From: Planctomycetota bacterium
GTDB taxonomy: Bacteria; Planctomycetota; UBA1135; GCA-002686595
Assembly: GCA_020847695.1 (NCBI GenBank)
Contig: JADLBP010000123.1
Span: 1-52,891 of the forward strand
Direction: 5' to 3'
Length of the DNA stretch: 52,891 bases
The notes under the pieces were generated by a model that was given only the letters and a program-made list of their open reading frames with translations, did no database searches and had not been told where the DNA came from. Below are positions 18,596 through 27,531 of this stretch, piece by piece. The number at the start of each line of letters is the position of its first letter. The first letter of the stretch is position 1. Position numbers and translations under genes: made by a program.

Positions 18596-19363
18596 TCAGG
18601 CGAAGCCGGTGCCGGTGGTCGTCGCGTCGGGCACGACCTCGCCGAAGCCGCCGGCGGAGTTGCGCCGCAGGCCGATCGTCACCAAGAGCCGCTGGAAGAG
18701 CGCGCCGTACCACGCCGGCTTCGCGACGCGGATCGGCGCGGGCGCGGGCGACGTCGACGCGAGGTCGACCGCCTGGATCGAGAGCCCGGCGGTCTGCCAG
18801 CGCAGCAGGACGTGCGCGAGATCGATGCTCGGCGAGTTCGTGCCCGCTTGGACCAGCACGACGCTCCGGATCCCGCGCGAGAGCAGCACGTTCGCCGACG
18901 GAAAGTCCTGAGCGAACACGCGCCAGCGATTGTCGAACATCAGCGGCTTCGGTCCGCCTTGGCCGCGCCGCGCGTCGAGCACGAACGCGGGCGCCGCGTC
19001 GCGAAGCAGTCGCGCGGCCGCGAGCGCGTCGACGCCGAGCTCGAGCCCGGCGCGCAGCGGCTCGTTCGGCACCACCGCGTTGCGACCGAGGCACGAGTTG
19101 AACAACGGCACCGGCCGATAGCCGTGCGCCGCGCACTCGACGGCGAGCGCGAGCGCGTCCGGGCCCGGCAGGTCGAGCACCAGCGCGGTGTCGCCCGGCC
19201 GCGGAGGCGTCCAACGGCCGCGCGCGCGCTCGGCGGCGGCTCGCCACGCTTCGCGCTCTTCGTCGGCGAGCGTGTGCGGCGCCGCGAAGAGCACCGGCTT
19301 CACCCACGGAGTCCACGCCCCGTCGTCCGGCGCCCAACGCGAGTAGAGCTCGAGTTCGTTCAT
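18596..19363 (-). CDS. Unknown protein, last gene of the DUF350/ATP-grasp operon
   Basis: A 255-residue soluble protein with no signal or helix that would span a membrane. Features are MNELELYSRWAPDDGAWTP at the start, a YRPVPLFNSCLGRNAV segment near 84, LMFDNRWRVFAQDFPSANVLLSRGI in the middle, and VVLVQAGTNSPSIDLAHVLLRW near 168. I do not recognise the family. Its ATG (19363) overlaps the stop of the ATP-grasp gene by four bases (ATGA), so it is translationally coupled and probably works with it. In other genomes the DUF350/YjfC-like pair is accompanied by small unassigned proteins; this may be one of them. Confidence 0.75.
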   Translation of the reverse strand: MNELELYSRWAPDDGAWTPWVKPVLFAAPHTLADEEREAWRAAAERARGRWTPPRPGDTALVLDLPGPDALALAVECAAHGYRPVPLFNSCLGRNAVVPNEPLRAGLELGVDALAAARLLRDAAPAFVLDARRGQGGPKPLMFDNRWRVFAQDFPSANVLLSRGIRSVVLVQAGTNSPSIDLAHVLLRWQTAGLSIQAVDLASTSPAPAPIRVAKPAWYGALFQRLLVTIGLRRNSAGGFGEVVPDATTTGTGFA

Positions 19364-20574
19364 GCGTTCACCAACACCGCGATGTCCTGCGCGCGCGCGT
19401 CGATCAACGGGCGGCGCGCGATGCGACCGTAGATGCCGGCGCGTCGGCCGTCGATCACGTACACGCCGAGGCAGGGGTAGAGCGGCTCGCCGCCGGCTTC
19501 GACCGGGAGCGCCGCGAAGCGCCGTTGCGCGGCCCAATGCGCGGGGAACCAGCGCGCGGACCGTGCGATCGCACGCCACTCGCGCGGTGCGACGACATCG
19601 CGCAGACCGATCCCGTCGCCGACGCGGCCGAGCGCCGGCTTGACCAACCACGCGTCGTTCGCGCGCCAATCGACCTCGCGCGGCGACCGCGTTTCCGGCA
19701 GCAGCGCGCGCCAGGTCGGCAGCGGCGTCGCGAGCTCGTCCCACACCAACGGGAAGCGCTTCGACTGCACCAACAACGACGCGCCCGGGTTGGAGAGCGG
19801 TGTGCGCGCGCCGCGGAAGAAGTGCCGCCAGCGCGAGCTCGCCGGCAGGTTCGGGAGCCACTCGGCGGGAAAGAAGCGCGCGAGCGCGTCCAACGGCCCC
19901 GCGAACCACGCGGTCGCCGCGCTCGCGCGGCCGTCGAGCCAGTCGAGCTGCGTCGGATCGAGCAGGCACGTCCGTCGCCCGCGGGCCTCGAGCGCGCGCG
20001 CGACGTGCAGCATCACCTGGCGATCGTCGGTGAACGCGGTCGCGTGGACGAGCCCGATCGCGCCATCCGGCGGCGTCGCGCGCGCGAGCGCGTCGGCCAG
20101 CGCCGCGGTCGGATCGCCCGCGAGCGCGAGCCCGAGCGTCTCCGCGGCGAGCCGGCTCAGGCCCGACGCTTCGATGAAGCCGCCGGGGACGTCGCTGTTG
20201 ACCTCGGAGATGCGCCAACCGTCGGTCGTCCAGTGGAAGTCGAAGCGCTGGACGCGCGCGACGCCGGGCGAGAGCCCGAGCTCGCGAGCCTCGCGCAGCG
20301 CGCTGCGGATCGCGCGCGGCAGCCCGAGCTCCGCGTGCAGCTCCGGACGAGCGGCGAGCTCGGCCTCGGCGGCCAGAGCTTCGCGCGCGAGCGCTTCGGC
20401 GAGCTCGCCGAGCTCGTCGCGCACCTCGGGCGTCAACACCAGCGCGAACTCCGCGAGCACGCAGCCGTCCTCGTACTGCGGATCCCACTTGCCGCACTCG
20501 AAGATCGTGCGGCGGCGCAGCTCGGCGTACTCCGAGCTCGAGAAACGCGGCGCGACCGCGAGCGGCGAGTTCAC
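19360..20574 (-). CDS. Glutathionylspermidine-synthase-like ATP-grasp ligase
   Basis: A 404-residue protein with the ATP-grasp C-terminal fold of glutathionylspermidine synthase (GSP synthase), as in YgiC/YjfC. Family marks are WDPQYEDG near 31, FDFHWTTDGWRISEVNSDVPGG near 122 (the Asn/Asp cluster that binds Mg-ATP), DAWLVKPALGRVGDGIGL near 325 (nucleotide-binding lysine and glycine loop), and VYVIDGRRAGIYGRIA near the end. The amidase half of bifunctional E. coli Gsp is absent, so it would ligate but not hydrolyse. The acceptor is unknown. The GTG at 20574 overlaps the stop of the membrane gene (GTGA), and its own stop overlaps the next start (ATGA), so all three genes are coupled. Confidence 0.85.
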   Translation of the reverse strand: MNSPLAVAPRFSSSEYAELRRRTIFECGKWDPQYEDGCVLAEFALVLTPEVRDELGELAEALAREALAAEAELAARPELHAELGLPRAIRSALREARELGLSPGVARVQRFDFHWTTDGWRISEVNSDVPGGFIEASGLSRLAAETLGLALAGDPTAALADALARATPPDGAIGLVHATAFTDDRQVMLHVARALEARGRRTCLLDPTQLDWLDGRASAATAWFAGPLDALARFFPAEWLPNLPASSRWRHFFRGARTPLSNPGASLLVQSKRFPLVWDELATPLPTWRALLPETRSPREVDWRANDAWLVKPALGRVGDGIGLRDVVAPREWRAIARSARWFPAHWAAQRRFAALPVEAGGEPLYPCLGVYVIDGRRAGIYGRIARRPLIDARAQDIAVLVNA

Positions 20575-21413
20575 GGCAACGCTCCGAGGCGCACGACCCA
20601 GACGCACGCCGCGGCGAGCAGCGCGAGGCCCGGCACGACGCCGCATGCGAAGACGCTGCGACGCGGGCTCTCCGGCGTCGGCCGCAAGCCGCGATCGAGC
20701 ACCACCGCGACCGCGCCGAGCACCAACGCCGGCCAGCCGCGCGCCGCGAGGTCGATCAACGTCGCTTCCGCCGAGACCCAGTCGCCCGCGGCGGCCCGGC
20801 CGAGCACCAGGCCCTCCGCGATCGAGACCAGCGCGAAGCGCACGCCGGTCGCGACGTCGCGCTCGACCGTCAGGCTGTCGGCCGCGCGGCCGAGCGACAG
20901 CGACGAAGTCACGAGCAACGCGAGCACGAGCGTGGCGACACCGGAGCTGAAGAACACGACCCACCAACCCGGCCCGTCGCCGATGTTGCCGCCGGCGTAC
21001 GCGAGCGCGATCGCGAACGGCAGCCCGAGCAGCGCGAGCGCGGCCGCCGGATTGCGTCGCTCGACGACGTCGTCGACGGTGCTGAGGCCGAACAGCGGCG
21101 TGAAGAGCATCGCGAGGCCGATCCACGCGCCGCCGATCGCCGAGTACATGTAGAGGTAGCGCGCGTCGTCGCGGACGTCGCTCGCGGACCAGAGCTCGAG
21201 CACGACGTAGACGACCGCGACCGCCTGGAGGCCGCTCCACTGCAGCGCGCGCTTCCACGGCGTCGCGCCGAGCACGTGCTTGCGATGGCGCAGGCGATGG
21301 ACCCACACCAAGCCGGTGATCAGCCAGGCGAACGAAGCCATCACGGTGATGCCGACTTCGTCGTCCGACATCGGTCCGTCGTAGGGGAAGAGCAGCGCGA
21401 GCGGCGAACTCAT
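20571..21413 (-). CDS. DUF350-like membrane protein
   Basis: A 280-residue polytopic protein with about eight hydrophobic segments. The second half matches the DUF350 (YjfL) pattern: NPAAALALLGLPFAIALAY, a GNIGDGPGW loop, a VVFFSSGVATLVLALLV helix, then a short charged segment and VATGVRFALVSIAEGLVLGRA. In several bacteria DUF350 genes sit beside a GSP-synthase-like ATP-grasp gene, exactly as here, but the job of the pair is not known. The ATG at 21413 was chosen over one 36 bases upstream, whose extra residues are only Arg-rich and would be inserted after the oxidoreductase stop region. It is the first gene of the three-gene operon and lies 84 bases after the oxidoreductase gene. Confidence 0.8.
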   Translation of the reverse strand: MSSPLALLFPYDGPMSDDEVGITVMASFAWLITGLVWVHRLRHRKHVLGATPWKRALQWSGLQAVAVVYVVLELWSASDVRDDARYLYMYSAIGGAWIGLAMLFTPLFGLSTVDDVVERRNPAAALALLGLPFAIALAYAGGNIGDGPGWWVVFFSSGVATLVLALLVTSSLSLGRAADSLTVERDVATGVRFALVSIAEGLVLGRAAAGDWVSAEATLIDLAARGWPALVLGAVAVVLDRGLRPTPESPRRSVFACGVVPGLALLAAACVWVVRLGALP

Positions 21414-21497
21414 GACGAGCGCGAGCCTACGCGGTCTTCGCGACCGCATTCCAGTCCGAATCCGCGAGGATCGTGCTCGCGTCGACGAAGCGCGAGC

Positions 21498-22889
21498 TCA
21501 GAAGCTCGGCAGCTCGAAGCCCGGTCGATAGCTGCGGCGCACCAGCGTGTCGGTCGCTTCCTGGTGGTTGGTGAACGCGAGCTTCGACTTGTCCCACAGG
21601 AGCTCGCGCCCGGGGAAACGCGCCGCGCGCGAGCACAGCAAGCCGCCTTCCGCCATCCGCACGGCGACCGAGAACGGCGACTGGAGGTACGCACCGTCGT
21701 AGCCTTGGATCGTGTCGACCCACGAGCGCCAGTGATTGCGCTCGGTGCAGGTGCCGAGGCCGCGCAGCGTCTTCCAATCGACCGGTTGGCCGTCCTGCCA
21801 GACCTCGAGCTCGCCTTCGGGCTGCACGTAGAGCACGCCGTTCTCGCAGACGACCAGCGTGCCCGTGCGCGCGAACTCGCCCGCCGGCAATCCGAGCGCG
21901 GCGCGCGACGGGAACTGGCCCTTGTCGCTGTAGTGCACGGGGAAGACCGGTCGCGCGAACCGCTTGCCTCCGCCGGCGTAGGAGAGCACCGAGTGCACGT
22001 GCTGGGCGTGATAGAAGTCCGACGGCGTGCGCGTGTGCGAGAGCACCGCTTGCGGCGAGCCGAGGTCGTACGCGTAGTAGAGGACGTCGAGCAGGTGCGT
22101 GCACCAATCGCCGAGCTGGCCGGTGCCGTAGTCCCACGACGAGCGCCAACGCAGACCGACCAAGCCCTCGCGGTGCGGCGCGTCCTCGGCGCAACCGAGC
22201 CACAGCGGCCAATCGACGTTCTCCGGCGGCGGCGTCGGATCCTTCAGTCCGCCGTAGTAGAAGTAGCCGTCGCCTTGATCGGGCGGGCCGTTGACCCAGA
22301 CGTGCGCTTCGATCGCCTTCCCGAGCAAGCCGCGGCGCAGGATGTCGACCGCGTATTGGCGTCCGGTCGGGCCCATGCGTTGGTTGCCGACCTGCGTGAC
22401 GAGGTTCGGCCGCGCGGCGAGCGCTCGCTCCATCGCGACGACCTCGGAGAGCTGCTGCACGAGCGGCTTCTGACCGTAGACGTGCTTGCCGGCTTTCAGC
22501 GCGGTGAGCATGACGACAGCGTGGTTGTGATCGGGCACGCAGACGAGCACGGCGTCGAACTCGTCGGCGTGCTTCTCGAATGCGTCGCGGAAATCCTTGC
22601 ACGTGAACGCCTCGGGGAACTCCTTCGAGACCTCGGCGAGCGCGTTCGAGTCGACGTCGCAGAGCCCGGTGAAGACGACGTCGGGGTGCGCCTTGAGCTC
22701 GTTGCGATCCCACGGCGCGATGCTGCCGCCGACGCCGACGTGGAGGATGCGGAGCTTCTCGTAGCGACCTTTGCGTTTGCCCGCGGGCGCCGCGAGCGGC
22801 TTGGAGCTCGCGCACGAGCTCAACGAAGCCGCCGCGAGCGTGCTCGCGACCACCGCACCCGACACCAAGAGCTGTCGACGATCCCACAT
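21498..22889 (-). CDS. Gfo/Idh/MocA-family oxidoreductase, exported
   Basis: A 463-residue protein beginning MWDRRQLLVSGAVVAST and ending its leader at ASLSSCASS, a Tat-like signal with a lipobox-like cysteine, so it is probably secreted or lipid-anchored. The Rossmann part follows: RILHVGVGGSIAPWDRNEL near 48, VFTGLCDVD near 72, VLVCVPDHNHAVVMLTALKAGKHVYGQKPL near 113, where the EKP motif reads QKP. Then TQVGNQRM and the C-terminal GGLKDPTPPPENVDWPLWLG region, typical of planctomycete members. The family oxidises or reduces sugar-like compounds with NAD(P); substrate unknown. A good ribosome site (AAAGGA seven bases before the ATG) and a TACGTT box upstream suggest its own promoter. Confidence 0.92.
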   Translation of the reverse strand: MWDRRQLLVSGAVVASTLAAASLSSCASSKPLAAPAGKRKGRYEKLRILHVGVGGSIAPWDRNELKAHPDVVFTGLCDVDSNALAEVSKEFPEAFTCKDFRDAFEKHADEFDAVLVCVPDHNHAVVMLTALKAGKHVYGQKPLVQQLSEVVAMERALAARPNLVTQVGNQRMGPTGRQYAVDILRRGLLGKAIEAHVWVNGPPDQGDGYFYYGGLKDPTPPPENVDWPLWLGCAEDAPHREGLVGLRWRSSWDYGTGQLGDWCTHLLDVLYYAYDLGSPQAVLSHTRTPSDFYHAQHVHSVLSYAGGGKRFARPVFPVHYSDKGQFPSRAALGLPAGEFARTGTLVVCENGVLYVQPEGELEVWQDGQPVDWKTLRGLGTCTERNHWRSWVDTIQGYDGAYLQSPFSVAVRMAEGGLLCSRAARFPGRELLWDKSKLAFTNHQEATDTLVRRSYRPGFELPSF

Positions 22890-22958
22890 GGCGTGTCCTT
22901 TCGCTGCTCGGAGAACGCGCCGAACGTAGCACCAAGCGGGCGCGCGGCCATCCGTACG

Positions 22959-23010
22959 GTGCCGGACGTTTCGAGCCGCGACGGTCGGGCCGGGCTCGAA
23001 GCGCCGGCAC
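22959..23010 (-). terminator. Two-tier hairpin after the heme operon
   Basis: GTGCCGG at 22959-22965 pairs with CCGGCAC at 23004-23010, and TTCGAGCC at 22970-22977 pairs with GGCTCGAA at 22993-23000; an internal loop of 4 and 3 bases separates the stems and 15 bases form the tip. It lies 67 bases after the hemY stop and 70 bases before the next gene start. No T-run follows on the minus strand. It could be the operon's terminator or a structured leader element of the oxidoreductase gene. Confidence 0.45.
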
Positions 23011-23076
23011 GGCGAGCTCGACGCGCGCGAACCGCCGGGATGGGGGAAGCTCGCAGCCGTCGTGCGAACGCGTGCG

Positions 23077-24411
23077 TCAGGCGTGCGCGCGCGCCCGCGC
23101 GTCCGCGACGATCGCGTTGACGCCCGCGCCGCGCAGGTAGTTGCCGACCAGCTCGAAACCCGGCAGCACCGAAACCATCGCGTCGATCGTTTGCACCCGT
23201 CGCGGGTGGTCGAGGTCGTAGCGCGGCAGCACCTTCGGCGAGCGCGTCGTCGCGAGCAGCAGCGGATCGCCGGTGAGCCCGAGCAGCGGCGCGACTTCGT
23301 ACATCACCACCGCGGCGAGATCGTCGTCGGAGAGCTCCGCCGCGAGCGGATTGCGCGCGCCGCCGACGCGCGTGCGCAGCACGACAGTGCCCGCCGGTGC
23401 GCTGGTCGGATCGATCGACGTCGAGAACTGCGTCGAGATCTGGAGATCGCGCTCGCCGCGCGAGACGAGGTAGCCGAAGCCGTCGAGCGGATGCGCGACG
23501 CTCGCGCGCGGCCAGACGTGGGTGATCGCGGCGAGGCTCTCGTGGACGATCGCGGAGAGCTCCGCAGCGAGCTCCGGCGCGAACGGCGTCACCAGCTCGG
23601 CCGCCGCTGCCGCGGGTGTCGCGAGCACGACGCGCCGCGCTTCGATCGCCGCGCCGTCGAGCGTCGCGCGCCAACGCGTGCCGACGTGCTCGAGGCTCCT
23701 CACCGGCCGCGCGAGCCGCACTCGAGGACCGAGCTTGCCCGCGAGCGCCGCCGGCAGCGCGCCCCAACCGCCCTTCGGTCGGATCGGCGCCGGCGGAGGG
23801 CCGCGGCGCGCGAGCAAAGCGCTCGTCAGGCTGCCGTGGCGTTCGACCATCGCGGCGAGTTGCGGCAGGTTGGCGCGCAGCGAAAGCTTCTTCGCGTCGC
23901 TGCACCAGATGCCGGCGGCGACCGGATCGGCGAGCGCGTCCGCGAGCTCGGGCCCGAGCCGCGCCGCCGCGAAGTCCCACAGCGAGCCGTCGAGGCCGGC
24001 GCCCTTCGGCCGCAGCCGCTCGCCCAGCGCGAACAGCTTCGCGCGGCCGCCGACGAGCTCCGTGCGCAGCAGCGCACCGAGCGTCATCGGCAATTCGTGC
24101 AGCGCGCCTTCGTGGACCACGAAACGCTTGCGCGCGTTCTCGGGCACGACGACGAACTCGACTCCGAGCTCTCGACCGAGCTCCAACGTCGCCGGCGCGT
24201 CGTCCGAGACCGCTTCGGGGCCGAGCTCCCAACGCACGCCCGCGACCGACGAGCTCGCGACCGTCCGCATCACGCCGCCGACGCGCTCGGAGGCTTCGAG
24301 CACGACGACGTCCGCGTTCGGCCCGAGCGCGTGCGCGTACGCGAGCCCCGCGATGCCGGCGCCGACGACGAGCGTGTCGAACCGCTCGGGCTCGTGCACC
24401 GACTGGATCAT
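23077..24411 (-). CDS. hemY: Protoporphyrinogen oxidase, HemY/PPO type
   Basis: A 444-residue FAD protein catalysing six-electron oxidation of protoporphyrinogen IX to protoporphyrin IX (known for the family). The FAD-binding motif is VVGAGIAGLAYAHAL at 16-30, followed by VVLEASERVGGVMRT near 36. The C-terminal family segment GNYLRGAGVNAIVADARA, which closes the FAD site, is intact. The ATG at 24411 shares one base with the hemN stop (TGATG), so it is translationally coupled and last in the operon. TIGR/NCBI records call this type hemG as well; it is not the short flavodoxin-like HemG of E. coli. It uses O2 or a quinone, unlike the oxygen-independent HemN just before it. Confidence 0.93.
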   Translation of the reverse strand: MIQSVHEPERFDTLVVGAGIAGLAYAHALGPNADVVVLEASERVGGVMRTVASSSVAGVRWELGPEAVSDDAPATLELGRELGVEFVVVPENARKRFVVHEGALHELPMTLGALLRTELVGGRAKLFALGERLRPKGAGLDGSLWDFAAARLGPELADALADPVAAGIWCSDAKKLSLRANLPQLAAMVERHGSLTSALLARRGPPPAPIRPKGGWGALPAALAGKLGPRVRLARPVRSLEHVGTRWRATLDGAAIEARRVVLATPAAAAAELVTPFAPELAAELSAIVHESLAAITHVWPRASVAHPLDGFGYLVSRGERDLQISTQFSTSIDPTSAPAGTVVLRTRVGGARNPLAAELSDDDLAAVVMYEVAPLLGLTGDPLLLATTRSPKVLPRYDLDHPRRVQTIDAMVSVLPGFELVGNYLRGAGVNAIVADARARAHA

Positions 24412-25805
24412 CAGACCGTGCGGGAGAAGCGCTCTTCGCCGCTCTTCGGTTTGTTCTTCAGGTAGGCGTCGAACACCATCGCGAGGTGGCGCAGGAAGAG
24501 TCGACCCTTCGGCGTCACGTCGAGTCGACGCGGGCCGACGGTGCAGAAGCCGAGCTTCTGGAAGCGCTCGAGCTCCTTCCACTCGCTCGCGAAGTGCGCG
24601 GCGAGGTCGCGGCGGCGGAAGCGCACTTCGAGCTCGTCGAGGTCGAGGCGCATGCGGCACATCACGTCCTGGATCACCGCGCGGCGGAGGTCGTCCTCGG
24701 CGCTGCGCACCATGCCGCGCACGATCGGGAGCTCGCCCTTGCCGATCCGCGCTTCGTACTCCTCGGTCGTGCGCGCGTTCTGGAAGAAGGCGTTGCCGAC
24801 GTCCGAGATCGAGCTCATGCCGAGCGCGATCATCTGCTCGGCCGGCGCGGTGGTGTAGCCCATGAAGTTGCGGTGCAGGATGCCGCGTTCGATCGCGAGG
24901 TAGAGCGCGTCGGTCGGCAGCGCGAAGTGGTCGAGGCCGATCACCTCGTAGCCCGCGGCGCCGAGCTTCTCGATCGAGAGCCCGAACAGCCGCGCGCGCT
25001 CGACCGGCGTCGGCATCGTGTACTGCTCGAGCGAGCGCTGCGCTTCCTTGTGCCACGGCACGTGCGCGTAGCCGTAGACCGCGAGGCGGTCGGGCCGGAT
25101 CGAGGCGATGATGTCGAGCGTCGAGCCGAACGTGCGCTCGTTCTGCTCGGGCAGGCCGTAGAGCAGGTCGAGGTTGACGCCCTCGAAGCCGACCTTGCGC
25201 GCGTACGCGACGAGGTTGACGGTCTCCTCGGTCGTCTGGTCGCGGTGGATGATCTTCTGGACGTGCGGGTCGAGGTCCTGCACGCCCATGCTGATGCGGT
25301 TGAAGCCGAGCTTCTTCAGGACGTCGATCTGCTCGAACGTCGTGACGTGCGGGTGCGCTTCGAGCGACACCTCGGCGCCCGGCAGGATCTCGAAGCGGCT
25401 CGAGATCATCCCGAACACGCGTTGGAGCTGGCCGGGATCGAGGTGCGTCGGCGTGCCGCCGCCCCAGTGGAGCTGCGCGAGCTTCTTGCGCGCGCCGAGG
25501 CGCTGCGAGACGAGCTCGAACTCGCGCTCGAGCGCGCCGAGGTAGCGCTCGACGCGATCGCGGCGTTTGGTGATCTCGACCGTGCAGCCGCAGAAGAGGC
25601 ACATCCGCCCGCAGAACGGCAGGTGCACGTAGAGCGACAGCGGTTCGTCGGGCCGCTCGGAAGCGCGTTCGATCGCTTCGAGCGCGTCGTTCGAGCCGAA
25701 GGCTTCGTTCCACTCCGGAACGGTCGGGTACGAGGTGTAGCGCGGGCCGGGACCGGAGAGGTCGAGCAGCAGCGCGTCGTCGAGCTCGAAGTCGGCCGAT
25801 TTCAT
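24411..25805 (-). CDS. hemN: Oxygen-independent coproporphyrinogen III oxidase
   Basis: A 464-residue radical-SAM enzyme that decarboxylates coproporphyrinogen III to protoporphyrinogen IX. The N-terminal PRYTSYPTVPEW (21-32) is the HemN trip-wire region, absent from the chaperone HemW. YVHLPFCGRMCLFCGC gives the CxxxCxxC cluster at C65, C69 and C72 with a fourth Cys at 74, as in true HemN. QLHWGGGTPT (about 114-123) binds SAM, and GVQDLDPHVQ and DLLYGLPEQ follow. The HemN C-terminal domain is complete. ATG 25805 overlaps the hemE stop by four bases. That true HemN is present shows the protoporphyrin-dependent rather than the coproporphyrin-dependent route. Confidence 0.96.
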   Translation of the reverse strand: MKSADFELDDALLLDLSGPGPRYTSYPTVPEWNEAFGSNDALEAIERASERPDEPLSLYVHLPFCGRMCLFCGCTVEITKRRDRVERYLGALEREFELVSQRLGARKKLAQLHWGGGTPTHLDPGQLQRVFGMISSRFEILPGAEVSLEAHPHVTTFEQIDVLKKLGFNRISMGVQDLDPHVQKIIHRDQTTEETVNLVAYARKVGFEGVNLDLLYGLPEQNERTFGSTLDIIASIRPDRLAVYGYAHVPWHKEAQRSLEQYTMPTPVERARLFGLSIEKLGAAGYEVIGLDHFALPTDALYLAIERGILHRNFMGYTTAPAEQMIALGMSSISDVGNAFFQNARTTEEYEARIGKGELPIVRGMVRSAEDDLRRAVIQDVMCRMRLDLDELEVRFRRRDLAAHFASEWKELERFQKLGFCTVGPRRLDVTPKGRLFLRHLAMVFDAYLKNKPKSGEERFSRTV

Positions 25806-26839
25806 CGCGCACGTTCCTTCGCGCAGCGCACGAAGGCGCCGACGCTCTCGGGATCGGTTTCCTTGAAGATGCCGTGGCCGAGGTTGAGGATGTGCCCCGG
25901 CCGTCCGCCGACCTCGTCGAGCAGCGCGTTGGTGCGGCGCGCGACCTCGGACGGGCTCGCGAGCAGCGTCGCGGGATCCAGGTTGCCCTGGAGCGCGACG
26001 CGATCGCCGTAGCGGTCGAAGGCCTTGCCGATCGGCGTTCGCCAATCGAGCGCGACGGCTTCGACGCCGCTGCGGACGAGCTCGTCGAGCAGGTGATCGC
26101 CGCCGTGCACGAACAGCACGCGCGGTGCGACGCCGGCGAGCTCCTGCAGCACCGCGCGCGACCACGGCGCCGCGTAGCGCAGGTAGTCGTCGTGGCCGAG
26201 CGTCCCGGCCCACGTGTCGAACAGCACCACCGCTTCCGCGCCGTGCACCACTTGGTAGCGCAAGTGCCGCGCGACGACGCCCGCGAGCTTGTCCATCAGC
26301 GCGCGGAACGTGCTCTCGTCGCGGTACATCATCGCGCGCGTCGCGGCGAACGACTTGGTGCCGCCGCCTTCGATCGCATACGCCGCGAGCGTGAACGGCG
26401 CGCCGCAGAAGCCGATCAACGCCGTCTCGTCGGGCAGCCCGCGACGGGTGCGACGCAGCGCTTCGCCGACGAAGCCCATCGTCTGGTCGGGATCGACGTC
26501 CTGGAGCGCGTCGACCTGTCCGCGCGAGCGCACCGGGACGGGGAACGAGGGCCCGTGCTCGTCGAAGACGAGCTGCATGCCCATCGCCTCGAGCGGCACC
26601 AAGATGTCGCTGAAGAGGATCGCCGCGTCCATCCCGTAGCGTCGCACGGGCTGCAGCGTGACCTCCGACGCGTACTCCGGGTTGCGCATCATCTCGAGGA
26701 ACCCGCCGGCCTTCTGGCGCACCGCGCGGTACTCGGGGAGATAGCGGCCGGCCTGGCGCATCAACCAGACGGGAGGACGGGGGAGCGGCTCGCGGCGGAG
26801 CGCGCGCACGAGCAGACGGTCTTCGGAGCGCATCGTCAT
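25802..26839 (-). CDS. hemE: Uroporphyrinogen decarboxylase
   Basis: A 345-residue enzyme, the usual length, that decarboxylates uroporphyrinogen III to coproporphyrinogen III. The N-terminal signature RPPVWLMRQAGRYLPEYRAV is present at about 21-40 and holds the substrate-binding arginines. AAILFSDILVPLEAMG (about 72) holds the catalytic Asp, and GFCGAPFTLAAYAIEGGG (about 143) is the second family signature. VHGGDHLLDEL and ALQGNLDPATLL come near the end. ATG 26839 overlaps the response regulator stop (ATGA); an in-frame ATG two codons later is the alternative. The gene lies after a two-component system, so the early and late parts of the pathway are separated by regulators within one message. 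Confidence 0.97.
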   Translation of the reverse strand: MTMRSEDRLLVRALRREPLPRPPVWLMRQAGRYLPEYRAVRQKAGGFLEMMRNPEYASEVTLQPVRRYGMDAAILFSDILVPLEAMGMQLVFDEHGPSFPVPVRSRGQVDALQDVDPDQTMGFVGEALRRTRRGLPDETALIGFCGAPFTLAAYAIEGGGTKSFAATRAMMYRDESTFRALMDKLAGVVARHLRYQVVHGAEAVVLFDTWAGTLGHDDYLRYAAPWSRAVLQELAGVAPRVLFVHGGDHLLDELVRSGVEAVALDWRTPIGKAFDRYGDRVALQGNLDPATLLASPSEVARRTNALLDEVGGRPGHILNLGHGIFKETDPESVGAFVRCAKERAR

Positions 26840-27531
26840 GGCGTCAATCGGTAGCCCGTGCCGCGCACGGTGTGGATGTAGCGCGGGCTCTGCGGATCGG
26901 GTTCGAGCAACCGACGCAGCCGCACGATGAAGTTGTCGATGGTGCGTTCGGTGGGGAACGCTTCGTAGCCCCACACCCGGTCGAGGATGTCGGCGCGCGA
27001 GATGACCTCGCCCGGCCGCTCGGCGAGCGTGCGCAGGATCAGGATTTCCTTGGTCGAGAGCGTGTAGACCTTCTCGCCGACCTGGGCGGTGTAGCCCTTG
27101 AAGTCGACGCTCGCGTCGCCGAGCACCAGCGTGTCGCCGAACGACGCGCGGGTCTTCGCCCACTTCGAGCGCTTGAGGATCGCCGCGACGCGCAGCATCA
27201 GCTCGCGCAGCTCGAACGGCTTGCCGAGGTAGTCGTCGCCGCCGAGCTCGAGCCCGCGGATGCGATCGTCCGCGTCGGAGCGCGCGGTCATGAACAGGAT
27301 CGGCACGTCGACCTTCTCGGCGCGCAGGCGTTCGCAGACCTCGAAGCCGTCCATGCCGGGCAGCATCACGTCGAGCAACACCAGCGCCGGCGGCTCGCGG
27401 CGGATCTTCTCGAGCGCTTCGCGGCCGTCGCCGACGACCTCGACGGCGTAGCCTTCGAGCTCGAGGTTGTCCGCGATGACTTCGGCGAGGTGGACCTCGT
27501 CCTCGACGATCAGGAGTTTCTCGCCGCTCAT
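26836..27531 (-). CDS. OmpR/PhoB-family response regulator in the heme operon
   Basis: A 231-residue regulator. The receiver domain (4-118) has the acidic pair E10/D11, phosphoacceptor D54 in VLLDVMLPG, T82 and K104 in GKPFELRELM. The winged-helix domain (about 132-229) shows YTLSTKEILILRTLAERPGEVISR and the recognition region ERTIDNFIVRLRRLLEPD, ending TVRGTGYRLTP. It is encoded immediately after its probable kinase with a four-base ATGA overlap, and its stop overlaps hemE. The targets are unknown; the position suggests it reports on porphyrin, heme, iron or redox state and possibly controls this operon (inference). Confidence 0.96.
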   Translation of the reverse strand: MSGEKLLIVEDEVHLAEVIADNLELEGYAVEVVGDGREALEKIRREPPALVLLDVMLPGMDGFEVCERLRAEKVDVPILFMTARSDADDRIRGLELGGDDYLGKPFELRELMLRVAAILKRSKWAKTRASFGDTLVLGDASVDFKGYTAQVGEKVYTLSTKEILILRTLAERPGEVISRADILDRVWGYEAFPTERTIDNFIVRLRRLLEPDPQSPRYIHTVRGTGYRLTP

